Assembly (NCBI GenBank): GCA_040751755.1
Contig: JBFMHC010000040.1
Location: forward strand, 62,001 to 126,000
Length of the DNA: 64,000 bases
Source of the DNA: PFJX01 sp040751755
Lineage (GTDB): Bacteria; Pseudomonadota; Gammaproteobacteria; Burkholderiales; Thiobacillaceae
Reading direction: 5' to 3'
Below are positions 9,508-18,993 of this stretch, one piece after another. Made by a program: the position numbers and the translations under genes. The notes beneath the pieces are model-generated. The model did no database searches. It was not told where the DNA came from and saw only the letters and a list, made by a program, of their open reading frames with translations. The stretch's first letter is position 1, and each line of letters opens with the position of its first letter.

Positions 9508-10959
9508 TCACTCCTTTTCCACGTCGACGATCCAGGTGTCCTTGCTGCCCCCGCCCTGCGAGGAGTTCACCACCAGCGAGCCCTCCACCATGGCCACGCG
9601 CGTGAGGCCGCCGGTGGTGGCGTAGAGCTTGTCCGACTGCAGCACGAAGGGGCGCAGGTCCAGGTGGCGCGGCGCCAGCTCGCCGTCCACCAGGGTCGGC
9701 GCGGTGGAGATGCCCAGGGTGGGCTGCGCCATGTAGTTGCGCGGGTTGTCGCGGATCAGGTCGGCGAACCGGTCGCGCTCCGCCTGCGTGGCGCGCGGGC
9801 CGATCAGCATGCCGTAGCCGCCCGACTCGTTGGCGGGCTTCACCACCAGCTTGTCCAGGTTGGCCAGCACGTGCTCGCGCTGCGCGTCGTCCATGCACAG
9901 CCAGCTCGGCACGTTGGGGATGATCGCCTCCTCGCCCAGGTAGTAGCGGATGATCTCCGGCACGTAGGTGTAGACCACCTTGTCGTCCGCCACCCCCGCG
10001 CCCGGCGCGTTGGCGATGCCCACCTTGCCGCCGCGCCAGGCCCGCATCAGGCCGCGCACGCCCAGCACCGAGTCGGCGCGGAATTCGTCCGGGTCGAGGA
10101 AGTCGTCGTCGATGCGGCGGTAGATCACGTCCACGCGGCGCAGGCCGGCGATGGTCTTCATGTACACGCAGTCGTCGTCCCCCACCACCAGGTCCGAGCC
10201 CTCGACGAGGAAGGCCCCCATCTGCTGCGCCAGGTAGCTGTGCTCGAAATAGGCGGAGTTGTAGATGCCCGGCGTCAGCACGGCGATGGTCGGGCGTTCG
10301 CCGTCGCGCGGCGAGAGCGCGGCGAGGGTGTCGTGGAGGCGCGTCGGGTAGTCGTCCACCGGCAGGATGCGGCTGCTCTGGAACATCTCCGGGAACATGC
10401 GCTTCATGAGCTGGCGGTTCTCCAGCATGTAGGACACGCCCGAGGGCACGCGCAGGTTGTCCTCCAGCACGTACACCGTGCCGTCCCGGTCGCGCACCAG
10501 GTCGGTGCCGCAGACGTGCGCCCACACGCCGAAGCGCGGCGAGATGCCGCGGCACTGCTCGCGGAAGTTCTTCGAGCCCGCCAGCACCTCGATGGGGAAC
10601 ACCCCGTCCTTGACGATCCGCTGCGCGTTGTAGAGGTCGTCGATGAACAGGTTGAGGGCGGTGAGGCGCTGCTTCAGGCCCGCCTCGATGTGGTCCCACT
10701 CGTCCCTGGACATGATGCGAGGGATCACGTCGAACGGCCAGGCGCGGTCGATGTTGGTGCCGTCGCTGTACACCGTGAAGGTGATGCCCATGGCCATGAT
10801 CGCCGCATCCACCGCCTGGCGGCGCGACTCCAGGGTGCCGGGGCCGAGCGAGTCCAGGTAGCGGAACAGGGGCCGCGCCGCCGGACGCGGCACCCCCTCC
10901 GGGTCGATCAACTCGTCGTAGGACTGGTTGTGGGCGTAGGCGTGGGCGGCGAGCTTCAT
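9508..10959 (-). CDS. Circularly permuted ATP-grasp family protein (DUF404/DUF407)
   Basis: A 483-residue protein of the circularly permuted ATP-grasp type 2 family. Visible features are the GTNIDRAWPFDVIPR opening block, EDNLRVPSGVSYMLENR, the CVYMKTIAGLRRVDVIYRRIDDDF stretch and the KPANESGGYGM nucleotide-binding segment. ATP-grasp enzymes form amide or peptide bonds through acyl-phosphate intermediates; the substrate of this branch is not known. It is the first gene of the operon with the alpha-E gene. The 292 bases upstream, shared with the divergent HU gene, contain no other gene. Confidence 0.9.
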   Translation of the reverse strand: MKLAAHAYAHNQSYDELIDPEGVPRPAARPLFRYLDSLGPGTLESRRQAVDAAIMAMGITFTVYSDGTNIDRAWPFDVIPRIMSRDEWDHIEAGLKQRLTALNLFIDDLYNAQRIVKDGVFPIEVLAGSKNFREQCRGISPRFGVWAHVCGTDLVRDRDGTVYVLEDNLRVPSGVSYMLENRQLMKRMFPEMFQSSRILPVDDYPTRLHDTLAALSPRDGERPTIAVLTPGIYNSAYFEHSYLAQQMGAFLVEGSDLVVGDDDCVYMKTIAGLRRVDVIYRRIDDDFLDPDEFRADSVLGVRGLMRAWRGGKVGIANAPGAGVADDKVVYTYVPEIIRYYLGEEAIIPNVPSWLCMDDAQREHVLANLDKLVVKPANESGGYGMLIGPRATQAERDRFADLIRDNPRNYMAQPTLGISTAPTLVDGELAPRHLDLRPFVLQSDKLYATTGGLTRVAMVEGSLVVNSSQGGGSKDTWIVDVEKE

Positions 10960-11251
10960 GGTGCGTGCGGTCAGGTTTCCCTGGCTTACGCATTAGTCGT
11001 GCCAGCTCCATGCATCTCCCCCGTGCATCCCTCCAGGCCCCGCACCGCGCCTGTCCGCGCGGCGCGGCAGGGAGGGCGGCGGCCCGGCACGCCGCGCAGG
11101 CACCGCCATCGTGCAACCGGCCGGTGCATGGCGCCCGCATTTGGTGCCGCCCCCGGCGCGGCGGGCGACGAGGCGGCCGACACCGCCACAAGCCGCGCGA
11201 CTGCGGGTATCGTTGCGCCGTCATCCCTTCACCCCACCCACAGGAGCGCCC

Positions 11252-11533
11252 GTGAACAAGTCCGAACTGATCAGCCTGATCGCCGAGAAGACCCACCTCC
11301 CCAAGGTCACCGTCAGCACCGTGCTGGACGTCGCCATGGAGGCCATCACCGACAAGCTCGCCGAGGGCGAGACCGTGCAGTTCCTCGGCTTCGGCGCCTT
11401 CAGCGTGGGCGAGCGCAAGGCCCGCACCGGACGCAATCCGCAGACCGGCAAGGAGCTGAAGATCGCCGCCCGGCGCGTCGCCCGCTTCAAGCCGGGCGCC
11501 GCGCTCACCGCGGCGGTGAACAAGGGCAAATGA
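11252..11533 (+). CDS. HU-family DNA-binding protein
   Basis: Small nucleoid protein of 93 residues that bends DNA non-specifically. The start is a GTG at 11252, supported by AGGAG at 11242-11246 and by homology, since HU proteins begin MNKSELI. An in-frame upstream ATG would add 47 low-complexity residues and is unlikely. The FLGFGAFSVGERKARTGRNPQTG arm region and basic C-terminus are typical of HU rather than IHF. It is convergent with katG, with two hairpins between them. Confidence 0.95.
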   Translation: MNKSELISLIAEKTHLPKVTVSTVLDVAMEAITDKLAEGETVQFLGFGAFSVGERKARTGRNPQTGKELKIAARRVARFKPGAALTAAVNKGK

Positions 11534-11536
11534 AAC

Positions 11537-11590
11537 AGGCCGGGGGCATCCCGGCCTGACCGTCCGCGCCCCCTCGCCGCGCGAGGGGGC
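11537..11590. terminator. Tandem GC-rich hairpins between convergent HU and katG genes
   Basis: Two adjacent perfect inverted repeats fill the gap between the stops. The first is AGGCCGGG/CCCGGCCT with a GGCAT loop (11537-11557). The second is a 10-bp stem GCCCCCTCGC/GCGAGGGGGC with a 3-base loop (11568-11590). Neither is followed by a T-run on either strand, so they are either inefficient bidirectional terminators or 3'-end stabilisers. Confidence 0.55.
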
Positions 11591-11600
11591 GGGCCGTGGC

Positions 11601-13784
<2,184 letters not shown>

Positions 13785-13890
13785 GGTGCTCTCCTGTCGT
13801 GGTCCAGTGGTCGATCGCCGCCGCGAAGCGCCTTGCGATCAAATGCCCTCACCGAGGGTTGCCGTCATTGAAGACCACCCTTGGCCATTG

Positions 13891-13932
13891 AGCCAATTTC
13901 ATATTTCTAACGAGTCGTTAGCCATTGGCTAT
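13891..13932 (-). promoter_or_regulatory. Nested palindromes upstream of katG; possible OxyR-type site
   Basis: A perfect 7-bp inverted repeat around one base (CTAACGAGTCGTTAG, 13907-13921) is nested in a second perfect 7-bp repeat, AGCCAAT (13891-13897) with ATTGGCT (13924-13930). Read on the katG strand, 13932-13896 gives four tetrads ATAG, CTAA, TTAG and AAAT separated by exactly 7 bases each. This is the spacing of the OxyR site (ATAG/CTAT repeated), with tetrad matches 4/4, 3/4, 3/4 and 2/4. The inner consensus bases do not match, so the regulator is uncertain. It lies 112-148 bases from the katG start. Confidence 0.4.
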
Positions 13933-14042
13933 CGCAAGCCGCGGCCCCCGCAGGCCGCCGTCCGGAGGGTGAGCCGGCCGCCGCGCGATGTCTGTAAACT
14001 GAGGCACCCCCGGCCAGCGGCGGTCATCGACCGAGATTCCCC

Positions 14043-15383
14043 ATGAGCCTCATAGACGATCAATCCATCTTCACCACCATGAAGCAGGACGGCCCGTTCG
14101 CCGTCACCGACGGCCTGGCGCTGCGCCGGCACTTCTCGCCGCAGACGCGGGACTGGGCCCGGCAATTCCACGACGACCGGCTCATGGCCACCAAATACCG
14201 CGCGGTGCGGGCGCAGATCTTCGACTTCCTGCAGATCAGCAGCTTCGACGAGATGCCGCAGTTGTTCGTCGACCCGGCCCTGCGCGCGCGCCACAGCGAC
14301 CGGGCCTGCCGCCTGCTGGGCGGCCTGTTCGGCATTGCCGGCAGCACCTCCGAGGTCCGCAGCAAGATCCGGGAATATGCGCAGACCGCCGACGCCGTCA
14401 TCAACCTGCTGCGCGACAAGCTGCTTTCCCCGTATGCCTCGTACGTGGAGACCAACAACGAGATCGAGACCACGCACGACCCGGTCGACCTGCTGCTCTA
14501 CGTGTTCGACGACCGCTTCCACAAGAAGGCCCGCTTCGAGGCCAAGCGCAAGCTGATGCTGATGAACCTGGCCGGCGCCATCGACCAGCGCGAGCGCGAG
14601 ACGGCCATCGTGCACAAGTTCAACACCTTCCTGGAGTTCCTCAACCGCAACGTCTGGAGCCCGCGCCTCAAGATCGGCGAACTGCGGAGCGCCTACCTCC
14701 TGAGCCGGCATGACCCGGACGACTTCCGCTGCCTGGACGTGCGGGTGATCGACCCCGAAAGCCGCGCGGCCATGAAGGCGCTGGGCCCCGGCGAGAAGCT
14801 CACGCTCGTGAAGCGACGCCTGTTCCCGGATGGCGGCCGCGACTACCCCGTCTATGTGAGCGTGCGCAAGAAGGACTCCGCCGCCAAGGTGCTCAAGCTG
14901 CTGCGCAAGAACGAGAAGAACCCTGCGGTCGCGGTGGACGACGAGCTCGGCCTCATGGCGGTGCTGGACACCATCAGCGACGTCAAACGCTTCGTCCGCC
15001 ACATGACCCGTTCCGCCGTGAAGAGCGGCTCGCTCATGACCCTGGAGGACATCTCCGACACTCTCACGGGCGGCACCCGGCACGGCGAAGGCAACATCGG
15101 CAGCAGCAAGAAGACGCCCATGCTCAAGTTCTTCGCCCGCATGGGCGGCATGCGCGTGGAACTGATCATCCACACCAACGAGTCCTACCTGAACTACCGT
15201 TTCCAGCGCGAGATCGCCCACGAGGAATACGAGGTGAAGCGCATCTTCGATTCCGGCGTCGCCGAGTTCCTGTTCCCCAGCGACATCTACGGCCTGGACA
15301 TGGAGCGCATCCGCCAGGCCCTGCTGGAGCAGTTCAGGTGGAACGTGGAGTATTCAGGGAGGTTGCATGAGCATATTGGGTGA
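14043..15383 (+). CDS. Protein of unknown function, 446 aa
   Basis: I do not recognise this family. The protein is soluble, with no signal peptide or membrane helix, rich in charged residues, and has host-like GC content, so it predates the adjacent low-GC island. The C-terminal third contains VDDELGLMAVLD, followed about 100 residues later by MRVELIIHTNES. The order and spacing loosely recall the DxxG and VExQ motifs of RelA/SpoT-type nucleotidyltransferase domains, but the match is weak and is inference only. The start ATG at 14043 follows a purine-poor leader. A divergent promoter region is shared with katG. Confidence 0.75.
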   Translation: MSLIDDQSIFTTMKQDGPFAVTDGLALRRHFSPQTRDWARQFHDDRLMATKYRAVRAQIFDFLQISSFDEMPQLFVDPALRARHSDRACRLLGGLFGIAGSTSEVRSKIREYAQTADAVINLLRDKLLSPYASYVETNNEIETTHDPVDLLLYVFDDRFHKKARFEAKRKLMLMNLAGAIDQRERETAIVHKFNTFLEFLNRNVWSPRLKIGELRSAYLLSRHDPDDFRCLDVRVIDPESRAAMKALGPGEKLTLVKRRLFPDGGRDYPVYVSVRKKDSAAKVLKLLRKNEKNPAVAVDDELGLMAVLDTISDVKRFVRHMTRSAVKSGSLMTLEDISDTLTGGTRHGEGNIGSSKKTPMLKFFARMGGMRVELIIHTNESYLNYRFQREIAHEEYEVKRIFDSGVAEFLFPSDIYGLDMERIRQALLEQFRWNVEYSGRLHEHIG

Positions 15384-15644
15384 GGCGTCTATCGCTCTCA
15401 ACACCCACTCATATCCGCCAACGTCAGCTTCTCGGCCGAAGCAGTCGGTGGCGACTTTGCCCATACCTGGCTGCCTTGAGCTGGTAAGCTGCCGTTCAAG
15501 GAGTATTAGTCGCTAGCCAAAGTCAAAACAGCAAGCGAAGGAACTGGCGTCGAACAATAAACAAGGGGTAAGAGTGGAGATGGAGATTGCCACCCTACAG
15601 TTTAGGGACAGCGCGAAGCGCTGCACGGCTAACTGGATGATTGC
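15384..15644. other. Gene-free junction at left edge of low-GC island
   Basis: Between the high-GC 446-aa gene and the NYN gene the composition drops and no convincing gene is seen. A 75-codon minus-strand frame here lacks a start signal and family features. There is no integrase, tRNA end or clear att-like repeat. The NYN gene promoter is expected here, but I cannot place -35/-10 boxes with confidence. Confidence 0.5.
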
Positions 15645-16325
15645 ATGCAAATGACATCGCCAATTGACAGCACAAGAGTACCGACTGACCATCGCCGAGC
15701 GTTCATTCGCGTCACCTGCTTCGTGGACTGGAACTCTCAACTATTGCTCACTGGGCTTGACTACAAAAAAGAGCCTGTCAAAACCGCACACACTGCGTTA
15801 CAGCAAGTTACGCGACGAATAGCGCAGTGCTTGGTGAAAGTCGATACAGGCGCAAACTTTCAAGTCAATTTGCGCTTATATCATGGCTGGAGGAAGGGAT
15901 ACGCACCCACAACAAACCTGAAGGCAATTCGTAAGGTTATTGCAGAGACCGATTTCTCAACAGCATCAGACAAACCTAGTGTTACTTACTCCAGCAATGT
16001 TGGATTCGGCGATTGCCTTATTTCTGCCCTCCCTCGGCGCATGCATCCGAAAGATGGTATCCACCTCCCGGACACCTTACGAGATAGAGGCTCTCAGGGA
16101 CATGAAGAGAAGATGGTGGACACCGCGCTAGCAGCAGACTTAGTGGTTTGTGCGTACCAAGACCCGAACGAGTGGATTCTCTTGGTCACTGAGGATGACG
16201 ACCTTATTCCACCTCTTTTTGCGGCAGAATCCATTATTAATTCATCGCAGGCGAGAGCTTTACTTATCAGTAAGCGAAAGCGTGGTAATAACTTATTGCT
16301 ACTTGACGGCCTATACGTAAGCTAG
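15645..16325 (+). CDS. NYN-domain (PIN-like) putative ribonuclease of low-GC island
   Basis: A 226-residue protein with the layout of a NYN/PIN-like nuclease. An N-terminal beta-strand ends in FVDWNSQ (first acidic residue with Asn). A central EEKMVDTALAADLVV segment matches the K-x-VD-x-x-L-x-x-D helix, and VTEDDDLIPPL matches the SGDGDF-type acidic motif that completes the metal site. NYN proteins cut RNA, and several act as toxins or defence effectors. Its stop is 8 bases before the NACHT gene start, so the two form an operon. Base composition (two hand-counted lines: 52 and 43 percent G+C) is far below the neighbours, indicating transfer. The start is uncertain: ATG at 15645 or 15651. Function is inferred from the fold. 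Confidence 0.72.
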   Translation: MQMTSPIDSTRVPTDHRRAFIRVTCFVDWNSQLLLTGLDYKKEPVKTAHTALQQVTRRIAQCLVKVDTGANFQVNLRLYHGWRKGYAPTTNLKAIRKVIAETDFSTASDKPSVTYSSNVGFGDCLISALPRRMHPKDGIHLPDTLRDRGSQGHEEKMVDTALAADLVVCAYQDPNEWILLVTEDDDLIPPLFAAESIINSSQARALLISKRKRGNNLLLLDGLYVS

Positions 16326-16333
16326 AGGACAGA

Positions 16334-18541
16334 ATGGATCGCGAACAACTACTTGCTGATTTTTCCCCATTTGCAGATATTGGTGAAAACGCTCCCAAAA
16401 TATCCGAGCGGAATGGAAAATTTACGGTCAGCTTTACACGTGACGGACGTGAACTCAAGCTACTTATTGATCCGATTTCCGGTGCTGTCCAGTCTACGGC
16501 GGGGAAGGGCACCACGAAGCAACACACTTCGATTGCAGCCCTTCTTTCGTCCGACTTGTTCGCGAATCTGCGCCGTTGGGCCGAAATCCAACGAGAGCTA
16601 CTGGCAGGGGAAATCGAGCCCCGCCGCATGATTCCTATCAATGCTAAGACGCATTCGGATGATCTCATTCAAAGCATCAAGGAGGTTAGCAAGCTGCTAG
16701 GCTCCGGTGCACGACCAGTCGACGCTACGGAGATATTGCTCATTGACGGCCCCGCAGGCATCGGGAAGACAAATCTCATTAGTCAGCTTGCTTTGGAGCG
16801 GGCCATATCTTACAAGGCAACTCCAACAGCACTAGTACTCCATATCAAGAGTCGTGGCCGGGTGCTGTCAAACCTCGATGACCTAATGGCATTTAGCCTT
16901 CAGACTATTCGTTCCACTGTCACGTATGACCAAATTCCCGTCTTGGTTCGGCATGGACTGATAGTTGCAGCAATTGACGGATTTGACGAACTTGGCGACC
17001 CAAATGGCTACGACACGGCCTGGGCTCAATTGAGCGATCTCATTGCCTCAATACGGGGCAAAGGGACCTTGATTCTTGCAGGGCGAGATACTTTTATCAG
17101 CCGCGCGCGTCTGCTGAAAGACGTCAGCTCCTTGCGAGAAGATGTTGACGTCGTACATGGCCTGACTCTGCTACTGCCATCCCCCCAACAAGCAAAGGAA
17201 TGGTTGCGAACACACAACTGGACCGACGCGAACTTCCTCATTCCTTCTGTCGCCGTCTTACTGGAAGATGACTCGTTTGCGCTGCGTCCTGTTTTTCTAA
17301 AACTGCTTGCAGACCGGATCAAGCCGAAGGACATCAAAGCTGAGCATGAGCGATTCTTAACGCCCTTCTTGCTAAAAAACATTATCAGCCGGGAAGCCAC
17401 ATTGTTTGGGAAAGCCGTCCAAGCTGTGATTAAGAGGGCGCAAATTGAGGAGTTCGTCACCAATTTTATGTTGGAGACAGCACGGGAGATGGCTGATATG
17501 CAGGCGGAAGCACTTGATGGTGCTACGCTGTCCTGGATCGCAGAAGCTGCTCTAGGGGACGGATATCCATCGGATATCGTTGGCCTGATCAAGAACAGAG
17601 CTGCCGTGATCGCTCTGTTGAAGAATGATGAGCGTCCAGGCTACAAGGCGTTCGTTCACACACACATCCAGAACTACTACCTCGCCAGAGTCGCTATTGA
17701 GGCAATCTCGCACGGCGACATACCGAAATTCATCAGGCGAAACATCTTAGGGGCCGAATTTCTTTCAACGTTCATTGACGTTGTATCCGAGTACTCATCG
17801 TCACCTTCGTCGCTGACTAGTGGATTTCTTGGTCGCGCGCAAAATCTCGCTCAAACCTACCCACACCTCGATAGGGGCGCCAGAAATATCGGTGCCTTAC
17901 TTTTAGCCGCTTCGCAGATTGTTCGCGCCGAGGATGAGGCCTATTTCGCAGGTTTCCAGGTCGATGACGCGGTGATTCGCGGCACCGCTGGACCGGTTAC
18001 GATTAACGAGGTAATCATCAACCAACTTGACTGCAGGCAAGCTGACTTGAGTTCGTTGGTCTTCAACGACTCGAATATCACTAGCCTCATCGCGGATGAC
18101 GCCTCAAGATTCTCAACCAGCATCCCAGCACCCAAAGTCCTTATTACCGAAAGTGGACTCCAAGTCACAGACCCAGACAAGATAGCTCAGTGGCTAGACG
18201 AAAGAGGACGCTCTACGAAACCAACAACAAACGCTGTTGTTCCAGACAGCGTCAAGACACATCACATTTACGCGTTGCTCGGCAGAGTATGCCGGATGAA
18301 CCGGTATTGGCTTCGAGAGGGCGATGACGATGTGTATGCCGAAAGAATCCTTAAGGATGCCTACTGGCCTGTACTCAGCCGAGTCCTAGATGAGAACGGA
18401 TTCTTGCGGATTGAAACGCGCCCCGCATCCGGTAGCTCGTCCCGCTTTTATCACATCAGACATGCTCAGCGGCTGCTGTCGGAGAGAAATTCAGACACCG
18501 AGGTTGTCAAATTCTTCACGGAGTTGGCAGCAGCCATATAG
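16334..18541 (+). CDS. NACHT-type STAND NTPase, putative defence sensor
   Basis: A 735-residue STAND-family ATPase. Walker A is GPAGIGKT (139-146) and Walker B is IDGFDEL with Asp215, Asp218 and Glu219, the NACHT form with paired acids. AGRDTF about 30 residues later fits sensor 1. A helical region follows, then a short beta-rich stretch (about 545-600, VTINEVIINQLDCRQADLSS) resembling pentapeptide repeats. The C-terminus (about 640-735) looks like a winged-helix module. The N-terminal 130 residues show no known effector domain, so the adjacent NYN protein may be the effector. AGAGGA precedes the ATG closely. NACHT proteins in bacteria include anti-phage sensors; the role here is inferred. 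Low GC marks recent acquisition. Confidence 0.8.
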   Translation: MDREQLLADFSPFADIGENAPKISERNGKFTVSFTRDGRELKLLIDPISGAVQSTAGKGTTKQHTSIAALLSSDLFANLRRWAEIQRELLAGEIEPRRMIPINAKTHSDDLIQSIKEVSKLLGSGARPVDATEILLIDGPAGIGKTNLISQLALERAISYKATPTALVLHIKSRGRVLSNLDDLMAFSLQTIRSTVTYDQIPVLVRHGLIVAAIDGFDELGDPNGYDTAWAQLSDLIASIRGKGTLILAGRDTFISRARLLKDVSSLREDVDVVHGLTLLLPSPQQAKEWLRTHNWTDANFLIPSVAVLLEDDSFALRPVFLKLLADRIKPKDIKAEHERFLTPFLLKNIISREATLFGKAVQAVIKRAQIEEFVTNFMLETAREMADMQAEALDGATLSWIAEAALGDGYPSDIVGLIKNRAAVIALLKNDERPGYKAFVHTHIQNYYLARVAIEAISHGDIPKFIRRNILGAEFLSTFIDVVSEYSSSPSSLTSGFLGRAQNLAQTYPHLDRGARNIGALLLAASQIVRAEDEAYFAGFQVDDAVIRGTAGPVTINEVIINQLDCRQADLSSLVFNDSNITSLIADDASRFSTSIPAPKVLITESGLQVTDPDKIAQWLDERGRSTKPTTNAVVPDSVKTHHIYALLGRVCRMNRYWLREGDDDVYAERILKDAYWPVLSRVLDENGFLRIETRPASGSSSRFYHIRHAQRLLSERNSDTEVVKFFTELAAAI

Positions 18542-18877
18542 ACCATAAACACAGCCATGCCCAATCGAGCATGTAGAAATAAAACACTTGTAAGCGCCGC
18601 CTGCAGCAGTGATGTAGCACCTTTGACCGATCGCCTGCTACAGCGCCATTGCGCTGCACCAAAAACACAGTAGCGACTGAAGTTAGAGTCCGGTTGCTAA
18701 ATGTCAGTGACCTGTGCAAAACCGGTCATTTGATAGGCCAACGCTGAGCGGCAGATCAGGCCGATTAGCAGACGTTGTCTCCGCCACCCGCCCAAACCCA
18801 GTGCACCTCGCCCCACCACAGTGCACCATCTCGGCCCTACAAAACCCATCTCGTTGATTCCTATAGCCTTCTCCCTC
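18542..18877. other. Gene-free right flank of island and nirB upstream region
   Basis: No gene is supported here; small minus-strand frames lack features. An inverted repeat TGACC (18708-18712)/GGTCA (18724-18728) resembles an operator. Closer to the promoter, CAGTGCACC occurs twice 20 bases apart (18799 and 18819), about 50-80 bases upstream of the sigma54 -24 box. That makes it a candidate activator site with a palindromic GTGCAC core. The island's right boundary lies somewhere in this segment; no terminal repeat was found. Confidence 0.5.
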
Positions 18878-18893
18878 TGGCACACCCATTGCT
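18878..18893 (+). promoter_or_regulatory. Sigma54-type (-24/-12) promoter of nirB
   Basis: TGGCACACCCATTGCT matches the TGGCACGNNNNTTGCW consensus at 15 of the 16 positions counting free ones, with G to A at position 7 as the only mismatch. GG and GC are correctly 10 bases apart. Transcription would begin near 18904, giving a leader of about 90 bases before nirB. This predicts RpoN plus an activator such as NtrC; neither gene is in the window. Confidence 0.75.
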
Positions 18894-18903
18894 AATAGAC
18901 CAG

Positions 18904-18993
18904 CAGGTCATTACAGCCTAAGCGATCTTGGACAACGGCGTCCCTCCCTTCGGGGTTGGATGCCGTTTTTTTTTGCCGAGAGGAAACATAAAG
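18904..18993 (+). promoter_or_regulatory. nirB leader: candidate NasT (ANTAR) antitermination element
   Basis: The predicted leader holds a small hairpin (18917-18931, stems CC and AAG with loop CGAT; read as a six-base loop it is AGCGAT, with A at 1 and G at 4). It then holds the block TTGGACAACGGCGTCCCTCC (18928-18947), identical to one in the nrtA leader, and a strong terminator. NasT-type ANTAR proteins bind paired six-base-loop hairpins and prevent termination when nitrate releases NasT from NasS; both proteins are encoded nearby. The hairpin match here is weaker than in the nrtA leader. Confidence 0.6.
18936..18974 (+). terminator. Intrinsic terminator in nirB leader
   Basis: Stem CGGCGTCC (18936-18943) pairs with GGATGCCG (18958-18965), including one G-U pair. 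Above a small internal loop is CCC-TTCG-GGG, a stable tetraloop. Nine T residues follow (18966-18974). It ends 19 bases before the nirB start, so it acts as an attenuator rather than a gene end. Confidence 0.85.

Noticed and set aside
8356..11559. 1067-codon plus-strand open frame across the alpha-E and ATP-grasp genes
   Set aside because: Covers three recognised genes on the other strand and the HU gene in another frame; no family features.
15513..15740. 75-codon minus-strand frame at the island edge as a gene
   Set aside because: No start signal, overlaps the NYN gene start, and composition looks non-coding.
18697..18889. Small minus-strand frames before nirB
   Set aside because: They overlap the sigma54 promoter and possible activator sites and have no family resemblance.
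18893..18914. TAAT-GACC-AGCA-GGTC-ATTA hairpin as the first ANTAR stem of the nirB leader
   Set aside because: It begins upstream of the transcription start predicted from the sigma54 promoter, so its 5' arm would not be in the RNA.
18928..18993. Longer NirB start using the upstream in-frame ATG
   Set aside because: The extra 22 codons are the leader terminator, and a ribosome site precedes 18994.
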